In this document: one piece after another, positions 1-9,716 of the stretch
Numbering within the stretch: the first letter of the stretch is position 1
Layout of the letters: each line of letters opens with the position of its first letter
NCBI GenBank assembly: GCA_033439265.1
Contig: JAVTVX010000029.1
Coordinates: 1,681,501-1,745,500 of the forward strand
From: Dillenia suffruticosa
Taxonomy: Eukaryota; Streptophyta; Magnoliopsida; Dilleniales; Dilleniaceae
Direction of reading: 5' to 3'
DNA length: 64,000 nucleotides
Program-made: the position numbers and the translations under genes
Notes under the pieces: model-generated
Databases searched by the model: none
What the model saw: only the letters and a program-made list of their open reading frames with translations
What the model was told of the DNA's origin: nothing

Positions 1-605
1 TTATTAGAAAATCATTTGATGCTTAATGGAAAATGAGCGTGGGGTTGGACCACTGGGTACAGGTTTATCCAAGTACTTGGGCCTCACCAGAATATATTAT
101 TCATCCAAATAATGTTTTGAGCACCCATAGCCCCGTGTCAAACCAATAGATTCATGGAAAGTCTAAGCAATATAGTCACAATGGCAAGAGCCAGTCAAAA
201 CTAGAAAACTTGCAAGGCTGAGGCACAAATAGAGAATCTCATCTTGTGTATGCCTCTTCTAATCTGGCACACAGGCACCTCCCAGGAAGTTGTTTTATGT
301 TAATACTTCTAAAACCAGGCTCCTATAGTAAAAGGCTGAAACCATGCCTTAGAGCTAGCTTTATCTCCATGCTGCATCGTTCTCATGCATTCCCAGCTTT
401 GGCTTTCTTGACTTTCTTTTTTTTGGAGGGGGGGGGGGGGTTTGATAAAATGCTGAAAGAAATAATCAGGTAGTCTAACACAAACTCAATGACTGAAGAA
501 TTCTTTCTCCTCATCTCCATGGCATGGACAATACCAGTGTTCTTAAGTAGATTAGTTCTGCCTATATATATAACAGGACAAATAAGAAAATTTTTTCCAA
601 CTGAC
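1..605 (-). other. Intron of the CRM gene, cut by the window edge
   Basis: The stretch left of the donor at 605/604 has no exon that I can join in phase to the CRM gene. It contains a run of 13 G at 428-440 preceded by T-rich sequence. The plus-strand open frames here are antisense shadows or chance. The final coding exon expected in this family (downstream of NTLTKRK) was not found, so it should lie beyond position 1. Confidence 0.6.
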
Positions 606-2482
606 CTTCCTCTTTGTGAGTGTGTTGATTGGTATCAAATTCTTTGGCTGCCGGTAATTTCTGCCTCGAAACATGATAATTGTCTTGACGTTGTGTATGT
701 TAATCACAATTCCACCACTCAATCGTGCAAGCATGGTAGCCATTTCCTTTATTTTCTCCTTGGGAAAGTTGTCACAACAAACTTGCACAGTCTCATGAAA
801 TTTCCAGTGAAGATGCATGTTTTGGACAACTCCTCCAAAAACCCCACGTACACCAACCGGAACATAATTTTTGTTCTTGAAACCAATCTTTTTATATGCT
901 TGAAGCTGCTCGGGAGTTAGTAGCTCAGGATCATGTCGAGGAGCTGGCAACTCAGGTAACTCATATTTCTTAAGCTTCTGTAGCAGCAAAGCCACTTTCT
1001 TCTTTGCCTGCATTAGTTTGTCATAACATCATAGCCACAAGATAGGGCAAGTAAATAAAGTTTTTTTTTTTTGTCCTTTTATTGTAAAACAGGAAGTATC
1101 TCAATAGTCAAAAGTACTAAATATTCACTTTATGAAAACTCCAAAAGTGCATTGCACAACAAGCGACTCAAAAAAGGTCAAATTCCATATTTGAAACACA
1201 AAACCAGGGTGGTATCAAAGCAATGTCCACCACGTCTCAGGCATAAGAACACACATTAGACATATCTTTTTCAATAGCAACACATTAGAAACATCTCAAT
1301 CTTCACTAACATAATTCTGATGAGACAAACCAAGAATGTAGTAGCAGAGCACCACAAGTTTGACACGTATTTGAGAAAAACAACCTAGGAAATCAAAAAC
1401 AGCATTGTTATGTTTCGGCCAACAAGAAAAAATGGTTCCAGACATACTAAAGTGACATGTGAGTGATAAAGGTATATAATCATCTCTTTCTGGGGGGGGG
1501 GGGGTGAATAGTGTAGGCCAATCTGAAGGAATGGGGTTTCAGGTACCACAACAAGCATTTGGCGTTATGATTTTACAGGGAAGTGCGGAGGTTGGGAAAC
1601 AACACCTGGTGTTATAATTTTTAAAGCTACATATATAAAATCATTTCAAGGAGGGCAGCTGCCCCTCCCTTCGCCTCTGATATGAAAACTATTATTGGTG
1701 ATAGCGATGCTCAACCGCTCTCATTAGCTCACTTAAATGCATCTATTCACCAGATCATATTTCTTCAAGATTCATCTAATGCTTTAAAGTTACAAGAAAC
1801 ACAACCAAGTATTTCAAAGCTAGACAGAAATGTCATCATTAAAATGCTGCCATATTTGCAGCAATTTATTCCACTAGTCGAGCATCTAATATTTTCTGCA
1901 TTTTGTATAGTAAGGATGTATCAACGTCAGCAAGAGGGTTCTCATACAATTCAAGCATGACCACTAAATCAATGACATAGAATCCAACCATTCATGTGAC
2001 AAATTAAACGAATGATGATAGAACTTTAAGGAAAAAGAAACATACCCTTCTAAGGTTGTAAATAAGCCTCTCCTCATCAGACATCAACTTCTTCTTCAAC
2101 TTTTTAGCTCTCCTAATCTCTCTTAGGGTTTTACCAGATTCCTTCCTCATTCTCCTCTCCACTCTGCTCCTCATGCTCCTCCCACCTTTTGCTGTCGTCG
2201 ACATTTCCCGCCACCCCACCACCCATTGCTGCATCCTTAATTGAGTCGGAGCCTCGTTTTTCGAGTCAACAACATTGCAAGTCAAATATCTGAGCTTTGG
2301 AGAAATTTCTCTTAATACGCAGTAGTTCCTGACATGAGCGAACATAAGAAAACGATCAGATTAGACCCAGTTAAATAATTGAGAGAGAGAGAGAGAGAGT
2401 ACTTGATTGGTTGGTTATGGAGGAGAGAAGAGAGGGCCTTGAAGCAGTGCCTTTGAAGGTTCTTAGCTAACATTTGTCGCAT
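606..2482 (-). CDS. CRM-domain RNA-binding protein, organelle splicing factor type (3' end outside window)
   Basis: Three exons: 2482-2403, 2328-2046 and 1007-606, all in phase, 255 residues so far; the last exon ends at a good donor (AAG|GTCAGT), so the C-terminal exon lies left of the window. The third exon holds a CRM (CRS1/YhbY) domain with the GxxG-type stretch VPVGVRGVFGG and the family signature GRNYRQP. A lysine/arginine-rich linker (REIRRAKKLKKKL) precedes it. Family members bind group II introns or ribosomal RNA in chloroplasts or mitochondria. The start MRQMLAKNLQRH gives a basic, acid-poor N-terminus that looks like an organelle presequence. I chose it because the ATG upstream at 2539 only translates a (GA)n tract; Met at 2473 is also possible. 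The protein resembles the short single-CRM Arabidopsis proteins of the At4g39040/At2g21350 type (from memory). The organelle is not determined. Confidence 0.88.
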
Positions 2483-3382
2483 TTCACAACCCCTCCCTCC
2501 CTCCCTCCCTCCCTCCCTCTCTCTCTCTCTCTCAAGCACAGAGAGTTAAATCAACATCATAAATTGCAGGAAGCGGTCGATCCTGAAGCAAAAGCTGGGG
2601 CTTTTAATGCAGGGTTTTAGGTTTTGGGGCTGCGGATACCCTCCGGTTCATTATTTTACGGTTTGTTCGGTTCTCTCTAATAGCTCTTTCCAAAAACAAT
2701 ACAATAGAACGATTTTCCTTGGATTTTTGGATTTTTCCCTTTCTTTTGGGGGGGTGGGGGATTTACATCAAATCAAACAAATTCAAAATTCTTTTCCTCA
2801 ACTTCCTAGCAAAGTCCAAGAAATGGGATTTTTCAAAAAATTAAATTATGGAATGTGATCATTTTCAACACTGAGACCCAAAAAAAAAATATTATAATTT
2901 ATACTAATTTTAGAAAATTCCAAAAAAAAAAAAAACTTCTAATTGACAAGGGCGGGGGCAACTTTCATGGGTCAAAACAAAAGACAATTCACGAAACAAA
3001 ATTGCTATATTAAATTGCATCTACATAATACATGAAACTAATAGTGTTCTCCGCCAACACGGTCTGATTTTTAACCAGAGGTTGTTATCCCCAGCTCTTC
3101 TATGCTTTTCTTTTCTTTTCTTTTCTTTTTTTCTTTTTTCTGGCTCTCGGCCCACATGGATTAAAAACAAGGGTTGTGATTTAATTTGTTTATACATCAG
3201 AACTCAAATTTTTGTGTTACACATATCAAAATAGACATCACAGGAAACAACAAAAGACAACAGCAAACACAGCCATAGAAATCACTTTATTCTATGCTGT
3301 GTCCAAAGTAGCCACAAAAGAAAGTGCCAGGACTAGCAATTCTGGTCCGGACATATAAGTTAGAAGCTCTCCCCTCGTTTCT
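2483..3382. other. Spacer: CRM 5' leader/promoter and NAC 3' flank
   Basis: Positions 2491-2534 hold a (CCCT)n tract running into (CT)n, which is a GA-rich leader on the CRM sense strand. Positions 2744-2760 are a T-then-G homopolymer junction, and 3105-3140 is a TTTTC-type pyrimidine tract. The part near 3250-3382 is probably the 3' UTR of the NAC gene. I see no further gene. Confidence 0.5.
2491..2534. repeat. (CCCT)n/(CT)n microsatellite
   Basis: Tandem CCCT units pass into CT units. It lies in the presumed 5' leader of the CRM gene, reading (GA)n on the sense strand. Confidence 0.95.
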
Positions 3383-6300
3383 TTAGAGCCGATCAAACCA
3401 ACTCGTGATACTATCTTGTGAGCAAAACTGCAAATCCTGTTTAACAGAGACAGAAACAAAAGGTCCAAGGTACTAAAAATTAGTACATAGTTCATCCCGT
3501 AAGGGTGGTTGGTTAAACAAAATACTGTCCCAAGTGGAAGAGCAGAGAGCTTACCGCAAGTTGGAAATCTGGGGGGGTATCCAGTTCAATATTGTCAAGG
3601 TCAGATACTCCACATGAGGCATTTTGATTTCCACAAAATGCATCACTCGTGGCATGTGGGAAACCAGGGTAAAGAATTTCTTGTAGTCCTGAATTAATAG
3701 ACGCATAGCAATCAAACGTTTCTTTGCAGAGCAATTGGTCATCGATGCCGTTTAGACCAGGTTGATCAACAGGCTGAGATTCACCGGCCCACCAAGAGCT
3801 GCATTCACCGTTATCCTTAATTGGTGCAGCTGAGTGATGGGGACATGAGGGCTGTGGCAGAAACTCGGACTCCTTAAAACACAAGAACTTTATCAGGCTG
3901 CCACATTTTTCAGGAAGAAAAAGAATATATATAGAAAAACACTTGCACTTGCATAGAACAACACTCGCACTCATAGGTCTAATATGAACCTTCACTCCCT
4001 CCACAAGACATAATGCAGAAAGAAAAGCATGATAAAAATATTACCAGGAAGTACAACATGCATGGAGTAGGGGCAAAGGGGAGAAAAGATTATAATTTTT
4101 AGGGATCAAACAACAATCTAAACGATTTAGCAGCACTTTTATTAACATAACATTTCTATGACTTTTAGCAACATTTCTGAGACTTCTAAAAAAATATGTT
4201 GAAATGTCGCCAATAGGTGCACAATATTAGGTATATTTCTTAAAATTTTTGGAGGCACCCCCCGAGGGGAGGAGGGTTGCACCCCAGCTTCATCTCTGGT
4301 TTAAATAACAAGTAGTTCACAGAAAATAAAGTGCAAACATCAAAATTTGGTTCCTTGCATAGTCTATCCCAGTCCACCATGGGCTCATGTAGATGCATGA
4401 CAACTGATTTTACACAAAATCGTTAGCCTTGAATTATAAAACTAACAGAAATAGATAATGGATCATCCAAACATGAAATGACATCTTGAAAGTGCAATCT
4501 AACCTGTGCTGATGATGGGGTCATATTTTCAGCAGAAGTATGGCCAAGCATAACCAATTTTGCACGTCGAGGAGGATCGGGAGTAGTTGACTTAGGAGTG
4601 CTTGGACTAGTATTAAGCGTCATCATATCAGATTCTCTTGGAATATCTACATTATCAGTCTTGTCCTGTTGATAGGATATTTTTGAAACCACATATTCAC
4701 CATCTTTTTCCTCCTCATCTGCTCCCAGGTGGTATTGATGCATTACCCAATTTGACTTGGCAGGTTTAGATCCCTTCTTAGAACCTTTATACAGAACCAT
4801 AATCTTCTTGTAGCCCTTCTGGACCCCATTTTCCATAATAGCCTTTGTTTTCCCCGTCTTATGCCAACGGATATGCTCCTTACTCTGTATCTTGCGACGC
4901 TTACGCTGACCAGTAGCATATGCATTAGTTGTTCTATAAAAGAAATGAATACTGCTTCCATCCTTCTTGGCACCTAGAACAGGAAGAAATGATTAAGTTA
5001 TTGAAGCAATAACATGTTCAAATTATGACTAGTACTAGACATCAACCAACTTAGGAAATTGGATTGAAATTAGAAGTACGTGGGTAGAGCTATTTAATTG
5101 CAAAATATAAGGTAAGGATCAAAGTCCTTTGGGAAAGTTAAGGATAGGATCAACCACTAAAGTTATGTGAACTTTTCAATGCAAAAAACTCTTAATTTAA
5201 TAATAATAATTCAGATCTCTTTTACAGAAAATTTGACTTTTATTTGTAAAACCATGTATTTCCTAAAAAACATTTTATTTTAATTGCAAAATATAACAAA
5301 TAGAAAAAAAATATAGGTAAGTTGACACAAGTTCACAGAAGTTGAGGTTTCCAAACAACACCGAAGCCAATCAAAATAATATAAGTAACACCAAAGCAAT
5401 AAAAAAAAATTGGGACAACAATTCATCAGTAATCAAATCATAATCTAGACTATCTATACATACTGAAATTGAAAGTATGACAATGTTGCAGCGTGAAATG
5501 CAACAAGGCTTAATTAGGTTTTCTTTTGTCACCTTCATCTTCATGCACAATAAAATCCAGTCTCTCATTATAGGAGATGCCCCACTCAGTTGCCTTCCCT
5601 TGTTTCAAAATCAGATATTTACAACTTATGCTGCTCTATTATTCCTAAATCAATTGATCAATATGGACAAAAGGGTCCGGCAGATCCTTCACCTGGAAGA
5701 TTTTCAGGATGCGTGTAGCAAATTCCTTCATCCCCCTCGAGTGTGGGAATGAACTCGTCAATAAACATGTGAGGCTTCAAACTTCCACTCCCACATTTGC
5801 TAGCTAAATGCTCCAGAATCTCTACATCAGACGGATCAAACTTCACACCAGCAGGTAGACCAGGCCAGACATCCAAAACCTACAAGACCCACAATATTAG
5901 AGAAACTCTAATGAAGGTAAGCTTGGCAGGACGTGCATGATCCTCTAACTGAGTAGTAATCTATACAAAAGACAGAAATATTCAGCCAGACTAAGTCTAC
6001 AATATGATTGTCTTATAGATTTCATATGTGAAGAACAAAAAAATGTTGGTCAACAAATCTAAGCATGCAATAAATCCCATCATTGAAGATAAAATCCCAA
6101 CTGCAGAACACTACACCATAGAAAGCTATAGGAAACTCTCTGGTTTTCAATAGTAGAAGACAATTCACCAAACATGGGGCCAGTTTAAAATCTTACATCA
6201 CTGTTATCAATAAGATGATGACACTTTGGACATTCGCGAGTAGCCCCACTGTCGTTAATTTCAATTGCGGAACATAGAGAGGGATTCTTCACTTTCCTTG

Positions 6301-7739
6301 CAAATGCTCTCTTATCAATAAGCCATGCCCTGCAATGCCAGGATGCATCAGTAAGACGCATCTTTCTTCATTTTCACAGTTTTTTAATTACTGATAAATC
6401 GAAGGAAAGTGAAAGACAAAAAGCAACATTCAGCAAAATCGCAAGGCAAGAGTGAAAAGACTACAATGCAAGAGACTTCTAAAAACGCTTCCAACAATGT
6501 AAAGCCAAAACTTTGCACTGAAAATTCCGAAGGGACTTTCCTTGCGTTCTGCTATGGGATATATTGATAACCAGTATTTAGGAGCCACATTCATAACATT
6601 TACAATGCCAACCATGAATCTTCACAATCGACGTTCGATAATTTCACCAAATGACTTGACTTATGTGCATTGAACAACGTATATAAGGACTTAAACGAAC
6701 CTTGCTCCAATGTCTATACACAATGTCCTTTTCTTATGGCACCCTCATAAATTAACATTCCAACGTAAGAGATGGTTCAAAACGAAGCTAAAATCACCAG
6801 GAACAAAATTTTTCCTTTCATTAGCTTACTAGTATACTGAGAAGGACTGGAAAAAAGACTCGAAGGGCAGATTCCATTAGCCCCACTGTCGGACATGACC
6901 CAAAACCCTAAAACTCAAAACAGTGCATACTCACCTAAGTCGAAGTAACTAGCATTTCATTGTTATTAATCTTGATCAGGTAGTCAAAGAGACACCTATG
7001 AACTATCCCTCATTTTAGTCGACCAATGCAGGCTATTTGCATCCTAAATCAGCCCTTAGTCAAATGAAGCACACCTAAATGTCCCATTTCCTGACTCATT
7101 AACCTTAACATGCCAAATCAATTTCTCAACAAAGACAATGTACAGAGGATAGTCCTCTATTGGAGAGAGTCAAGTGCATAATAACAAACATTAAAACTTC
7201 CAAATAATGTCAGCTGGGGAAACCGAGAAAACGCATACCAGGTATAAGAAGCACCCAGATGTGGATAATAACTAACCAGATATCCAGACATAGATTTTTT
7301 TCCAACAATCCCAAAATAGAATTCCCATAAAACCAAAACCTATCCGAAACCCAACGTCACTTATGCCTTCTAACCTAATCCGAATTTGGAAACAAATTCG
7401 AGGAAATTAACAAAAGGGGTTTCTCATTTAAAAGACTACCGTAAAACCAAGAAATATTCTTGTAAAAACGACCAATAATTCAGCAAGAAAAACCTTGTCT
7501 TTTCAAAAATAGTACTTTGGTATAATGAAAACCAACCAACAAATAGGAACTGAGGTACAATGAATTCAGATTAAATGGAAAATAAAAAATATATATTTAT
7601 TTGAAAAAAACCCAAAATAATGGAATTAAAAAAACCCAGATTTCAGAATCAAAATCAAAACCCACTTAGCATTGAACATGAAGTTTCTATTTTTCTTTGA
7701 TTTCATTTCGGTGTTTGTTCTTGTTTCTTACCTCGCCAT
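3383..7739 (-). CDS. SOG1-type NAC transcription factor (ANAC044/ANAC085-like)
   Basis: Six exons: 7739-7732, 6329-6197, 5879-5693, 4973-4504, 3872-3555 and 3436-3383; 389 residues. The first exon is only 8 nt (ATGGCGAG) and is joined by a clean GT-AG intron to GGCATGG, giving [15 protein letters not shown] pair and IDNSD precede the NAC domain (about residues 54-212; [31 protein letters not shown]). The last two exons encode [12 protein letters not shown] and [12 protein letters not shown], which match the conserved C-terminal end of SOG1. SOG1 is the master regulator of the plant DNA-damage response; its paralogues ANAC044 and ANAC085 act below it in G2 arrest. The N-terminus and the adjacent-gene context favour the ANAC044/085 branch over SOG1 itself, but this is inference. 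Two SQ dipeptides (GESQ, CSQD) are candidate ATM/ATR sites. The product should act in the nucleus. Confidence 0.92.
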
Positions 7740-7881
7740 CTCTTCGCGGTATCGAGAACCCAAGCGAGTTGGCGCACAATTTAAAGAACGAGTAGAGAAG
7801 TGCAACGAAACAACGGGGAGAGAGAGAGAGAGAGAAAGAGTAGTCCACTAGTCTAAGTAAAGTTGTGATGTGAGAGAATGA

Positions 7882-7889
7882 GCGGGAAA
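7882..7889 (-). promoter_or_regulatory. E2F-type site upstream of the NAC gene
   Basis: GCGGGAAA on the plus strand, TTTCCCGC on the gene strand, matches the E2F consensus TTTSSCGC exactly. It is about 145 bp upstream of the NAC start codon, beside a CT-rich leader tract at 7818-7833. Confidence 0.55.
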
Positions 7890-8080
7890 AACTTCACCCA
7901 GGTTCGGCTGCTTTAATGACGCGTATTGTCTCCCGAACCACCAGGTTCGGGTGGGACCCACGGTTGACCGAACCTACGATTTCGGTGACCGAAGCTGTGA
8001 ATTGTTGACGAATGTCGAGCCTCGTTAACACCCCGATTGTCGAGTATCTCTTTTTGAGGGTGGGGTCACGCTCAGGTAAA

Positions 8081-8093
8081 CTTCCTCGCCAAG
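8081..8093. promoter_or_regulatory. SOG1-type palindrome CTT(N)7AAG
   Basis: CTTCCTCGCCAAG fits the CTT(N)7AAG sequence bound by Arabidopsis SOG1. It is about 345 bp upstream of the NAC start codon. Six fixed bases occur by chance about once per 4 kb, so position rather than sequence alone makes it notable. Confidence 0.45.
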
Positions 8094-8202
8094 CCACACA
8101 CCGGAACGTTACTAAAGCCAGAATTCCAATTTTGCCCTCATGTGTCTTCCTGGTCAAATCACGTTAATAATCATTATAGTGCAAGGGGCTGCCCCTAATC
8201 TG

Positions 8203-8208
8203 CACGTG
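8203..8208. promoter_or_regulatory. G-box CACGTG
   Basis: Perfect palindromic CACGTG in the relatively GC-rich stretch upstream of the NAC gene. bZIP or bHLH binding is typical of this motif; no function is shown here. Confidence 0.35.
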
Positions 8209-9090
8209 GACTTAACCTCGGGCCCACCAACCCTAAATATGAATAATTTTAAATTAAATAAAAAAAAAAATTAAAACACATTGAATAGATAGTCGCCATC
8301 TTATTTATTTTTTATATATTTTATTAGGAGAAAACATGAATTAATTTTTTTTAATTATATTTATTTCTTTACTCTTCAATTATACTTGTGAATGAATTAT
8401 ATAGTTCATGTATTTTAGCATAAAGAAAATAATCAATACAACGAATATGTAATATTCAATATTCTTCGTGTCTCCAATTTTTACATATTTTAATATAAAA
8501 AAATAATTATATAAATAAATATACGATATAAAATATAATATAATATAGAAAGATCCATATAACTGATCTTGTTTATCGAGATAAAGACTTAATTGTTATT
8601 ATTGAAGGGTAATATGATTATTAGAAAACAAATTTAGTTAGGTTTATGAATTATTTTTGAGTTTATCTATGATTTTTATTTTTTTAATGAAGTTGAAAAG
8701 TAAACCGAAATATATATATTTTTCGATTAAAATAATTTAGAAATTAAAATTACAAATAAATTTTAGATTTTTTTTCAAAGTTCAATTGGCCTTTTTCTTT
8801 TTGTATATAAATTATGGATTTGAGAGTGTTTAATAATAATTTTATAATAAAAAAGTTGAATTTAAATTAGTAAATCAGCATAAAATAAAATATAATAAAA
8901 TATGGTTTACAATTATATATAAATTGGGTTATGTATAATACACAACATTTAGAGGGAGAAAAGGGCATTAAGGGGAGAAAAACCCTTGACTTCAACCGTA
9001 TCGTCCGGTCATCGTCTACTTGGGCTCCAAGCAAAGGAAAAAGGAAAAATAAATAAATTTAGTAGAATAAATTTGTTTGTGAACGCACAA

Positions 9091-9162
9091 GTCGTTGTAG
9101 TATAGTGGTGAGTATCCCCGCCTGTCACGCGGGAGACCCGGGTTCGATCCCCGGCAACGGCG
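9091..9162 (+). tRNA. tRNA-Asp(GUC): tRNA-Asp, anticodon GUC
   Basis: A 72-nt sequence that folds as a complete cloverleaf. The acceptor strand GTCGTTG pairs with CAACGGC before discriminator G. The anticodon loop CTGTCAC is closed by CCCGC/GCGGG, with GTC at 9124-9126. The T arm is CCGGGTTCGATCCCCGG. It is near-identical to plant nuclear tRNA-Asp as I remember it. No intron is present. T-runs at 9166-9170 and 9174-9178 are typical Pol III stops, and CAA directly precedes the gene as in many plant tRNA genes. Confidence 0.97.
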
Positions 9163-9165
9163 TCC

Positions 9166-9178
9166 TTTTTCTATTTTT
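9166..9178 (+). terminator. Pol III T-run terminator of tRNA-Asp
   Basis: Two TTTTT runs begin four bases after the tRNA end, the usual stop signal for RNA polymerase III. Confidence 0.8.
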
Positions 9179-9507
9179 CTTCTTTTTCATATCTCTCTCC
9201 GTTCGGTTCTTACTTTTTCCCTCTTTTAGCAAAGTTTCCAAACGGATCCTTTGAAAATTAATCCCGTGGGACTTTGTCAATGAAAATGAGACCCACAAAA
9301 AGAAAAAAACATGGGAGAATCATAGGTGCAGCCTGGCATAATTCACGATCATTGATAAATGATTTTCCAACCTTCAGTGCTGAATGTAATTGAGATATTC
9401 TTAAATCTTACACAAGACATTGGAGTGAAGAAGGGCCTTTGGATGAAACCTTTATTTTTTACAAAATGACAACACATCACAGCAACCCTCCCAAACTCCA
9501 AACAAAA

Positions 9508-9510
<3 letters not shown>

Positions 9511-9542
<32 letters not shown>
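9511..9542. repeat. (TC)16 microsatellite
   Basis: Sixteen perfect TC units downstream of the kinase stop codon. Confidence 0.97.
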
Positions 9543-9546
<4 letters not shown>

Positions 9547-9716
9547 CAGAACATAATTAGAGTTCCAAATTTAGCAGTTAATACCACTAATGAAACAACT
9601 AGGTAGATTCCTTCCACAGGTAAGCTAATACATATATAGTTTATTTATTTCTTCTTTAGGTCAAGTCAAGGTGTGTTGCTGTATATCTTGAGGACTATCT
9701 TCCACTAAATAGGGTA

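Larger units (their letters stand above)
7740..9090. other. NAC promoter, then AT-rich spacer up to the tRNA
   Basis: Positions 7740-8230 are GC-richer than the surroundings and hold the E2F, SOG1-type and G-box sites, plus a short self-complementary stretch (AGGGGCTGCCCCT, 8184-8196). Positions 8240-8930 are very AT-rich with no recognisable gene. The 87-codon minus-strand open frame at 7894-8157 is not supported by similarity. Confidence 0.5.
9163..9716. other. tRNA 3' flank and kinase 3' UTR region
   Basis: No gene is seen. A (TC)16 microsatellite occupies 9511-9542. The right part is probably the 3' UTR of the ATN1-type kinase. Confidence 0.5.

Noticed and set aside
489..920. 143-codon plus-strand open frame
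   Set aside because: It lies antisense to the CRM coding exon (1007-606) and intron; the minus strand has clear family similarity.
2204..2211. E2F-like TTTCCCGC
   Set aside because: It lies inside CRM coding exon 2, so the sequence is explained by codons.
7894..8157. 87-codon minus-strand frame upstream of the NAC gene
   Set aside because: No recognisable motif; the region is GC-richer promoter sequence, which lengthens chance open frames.
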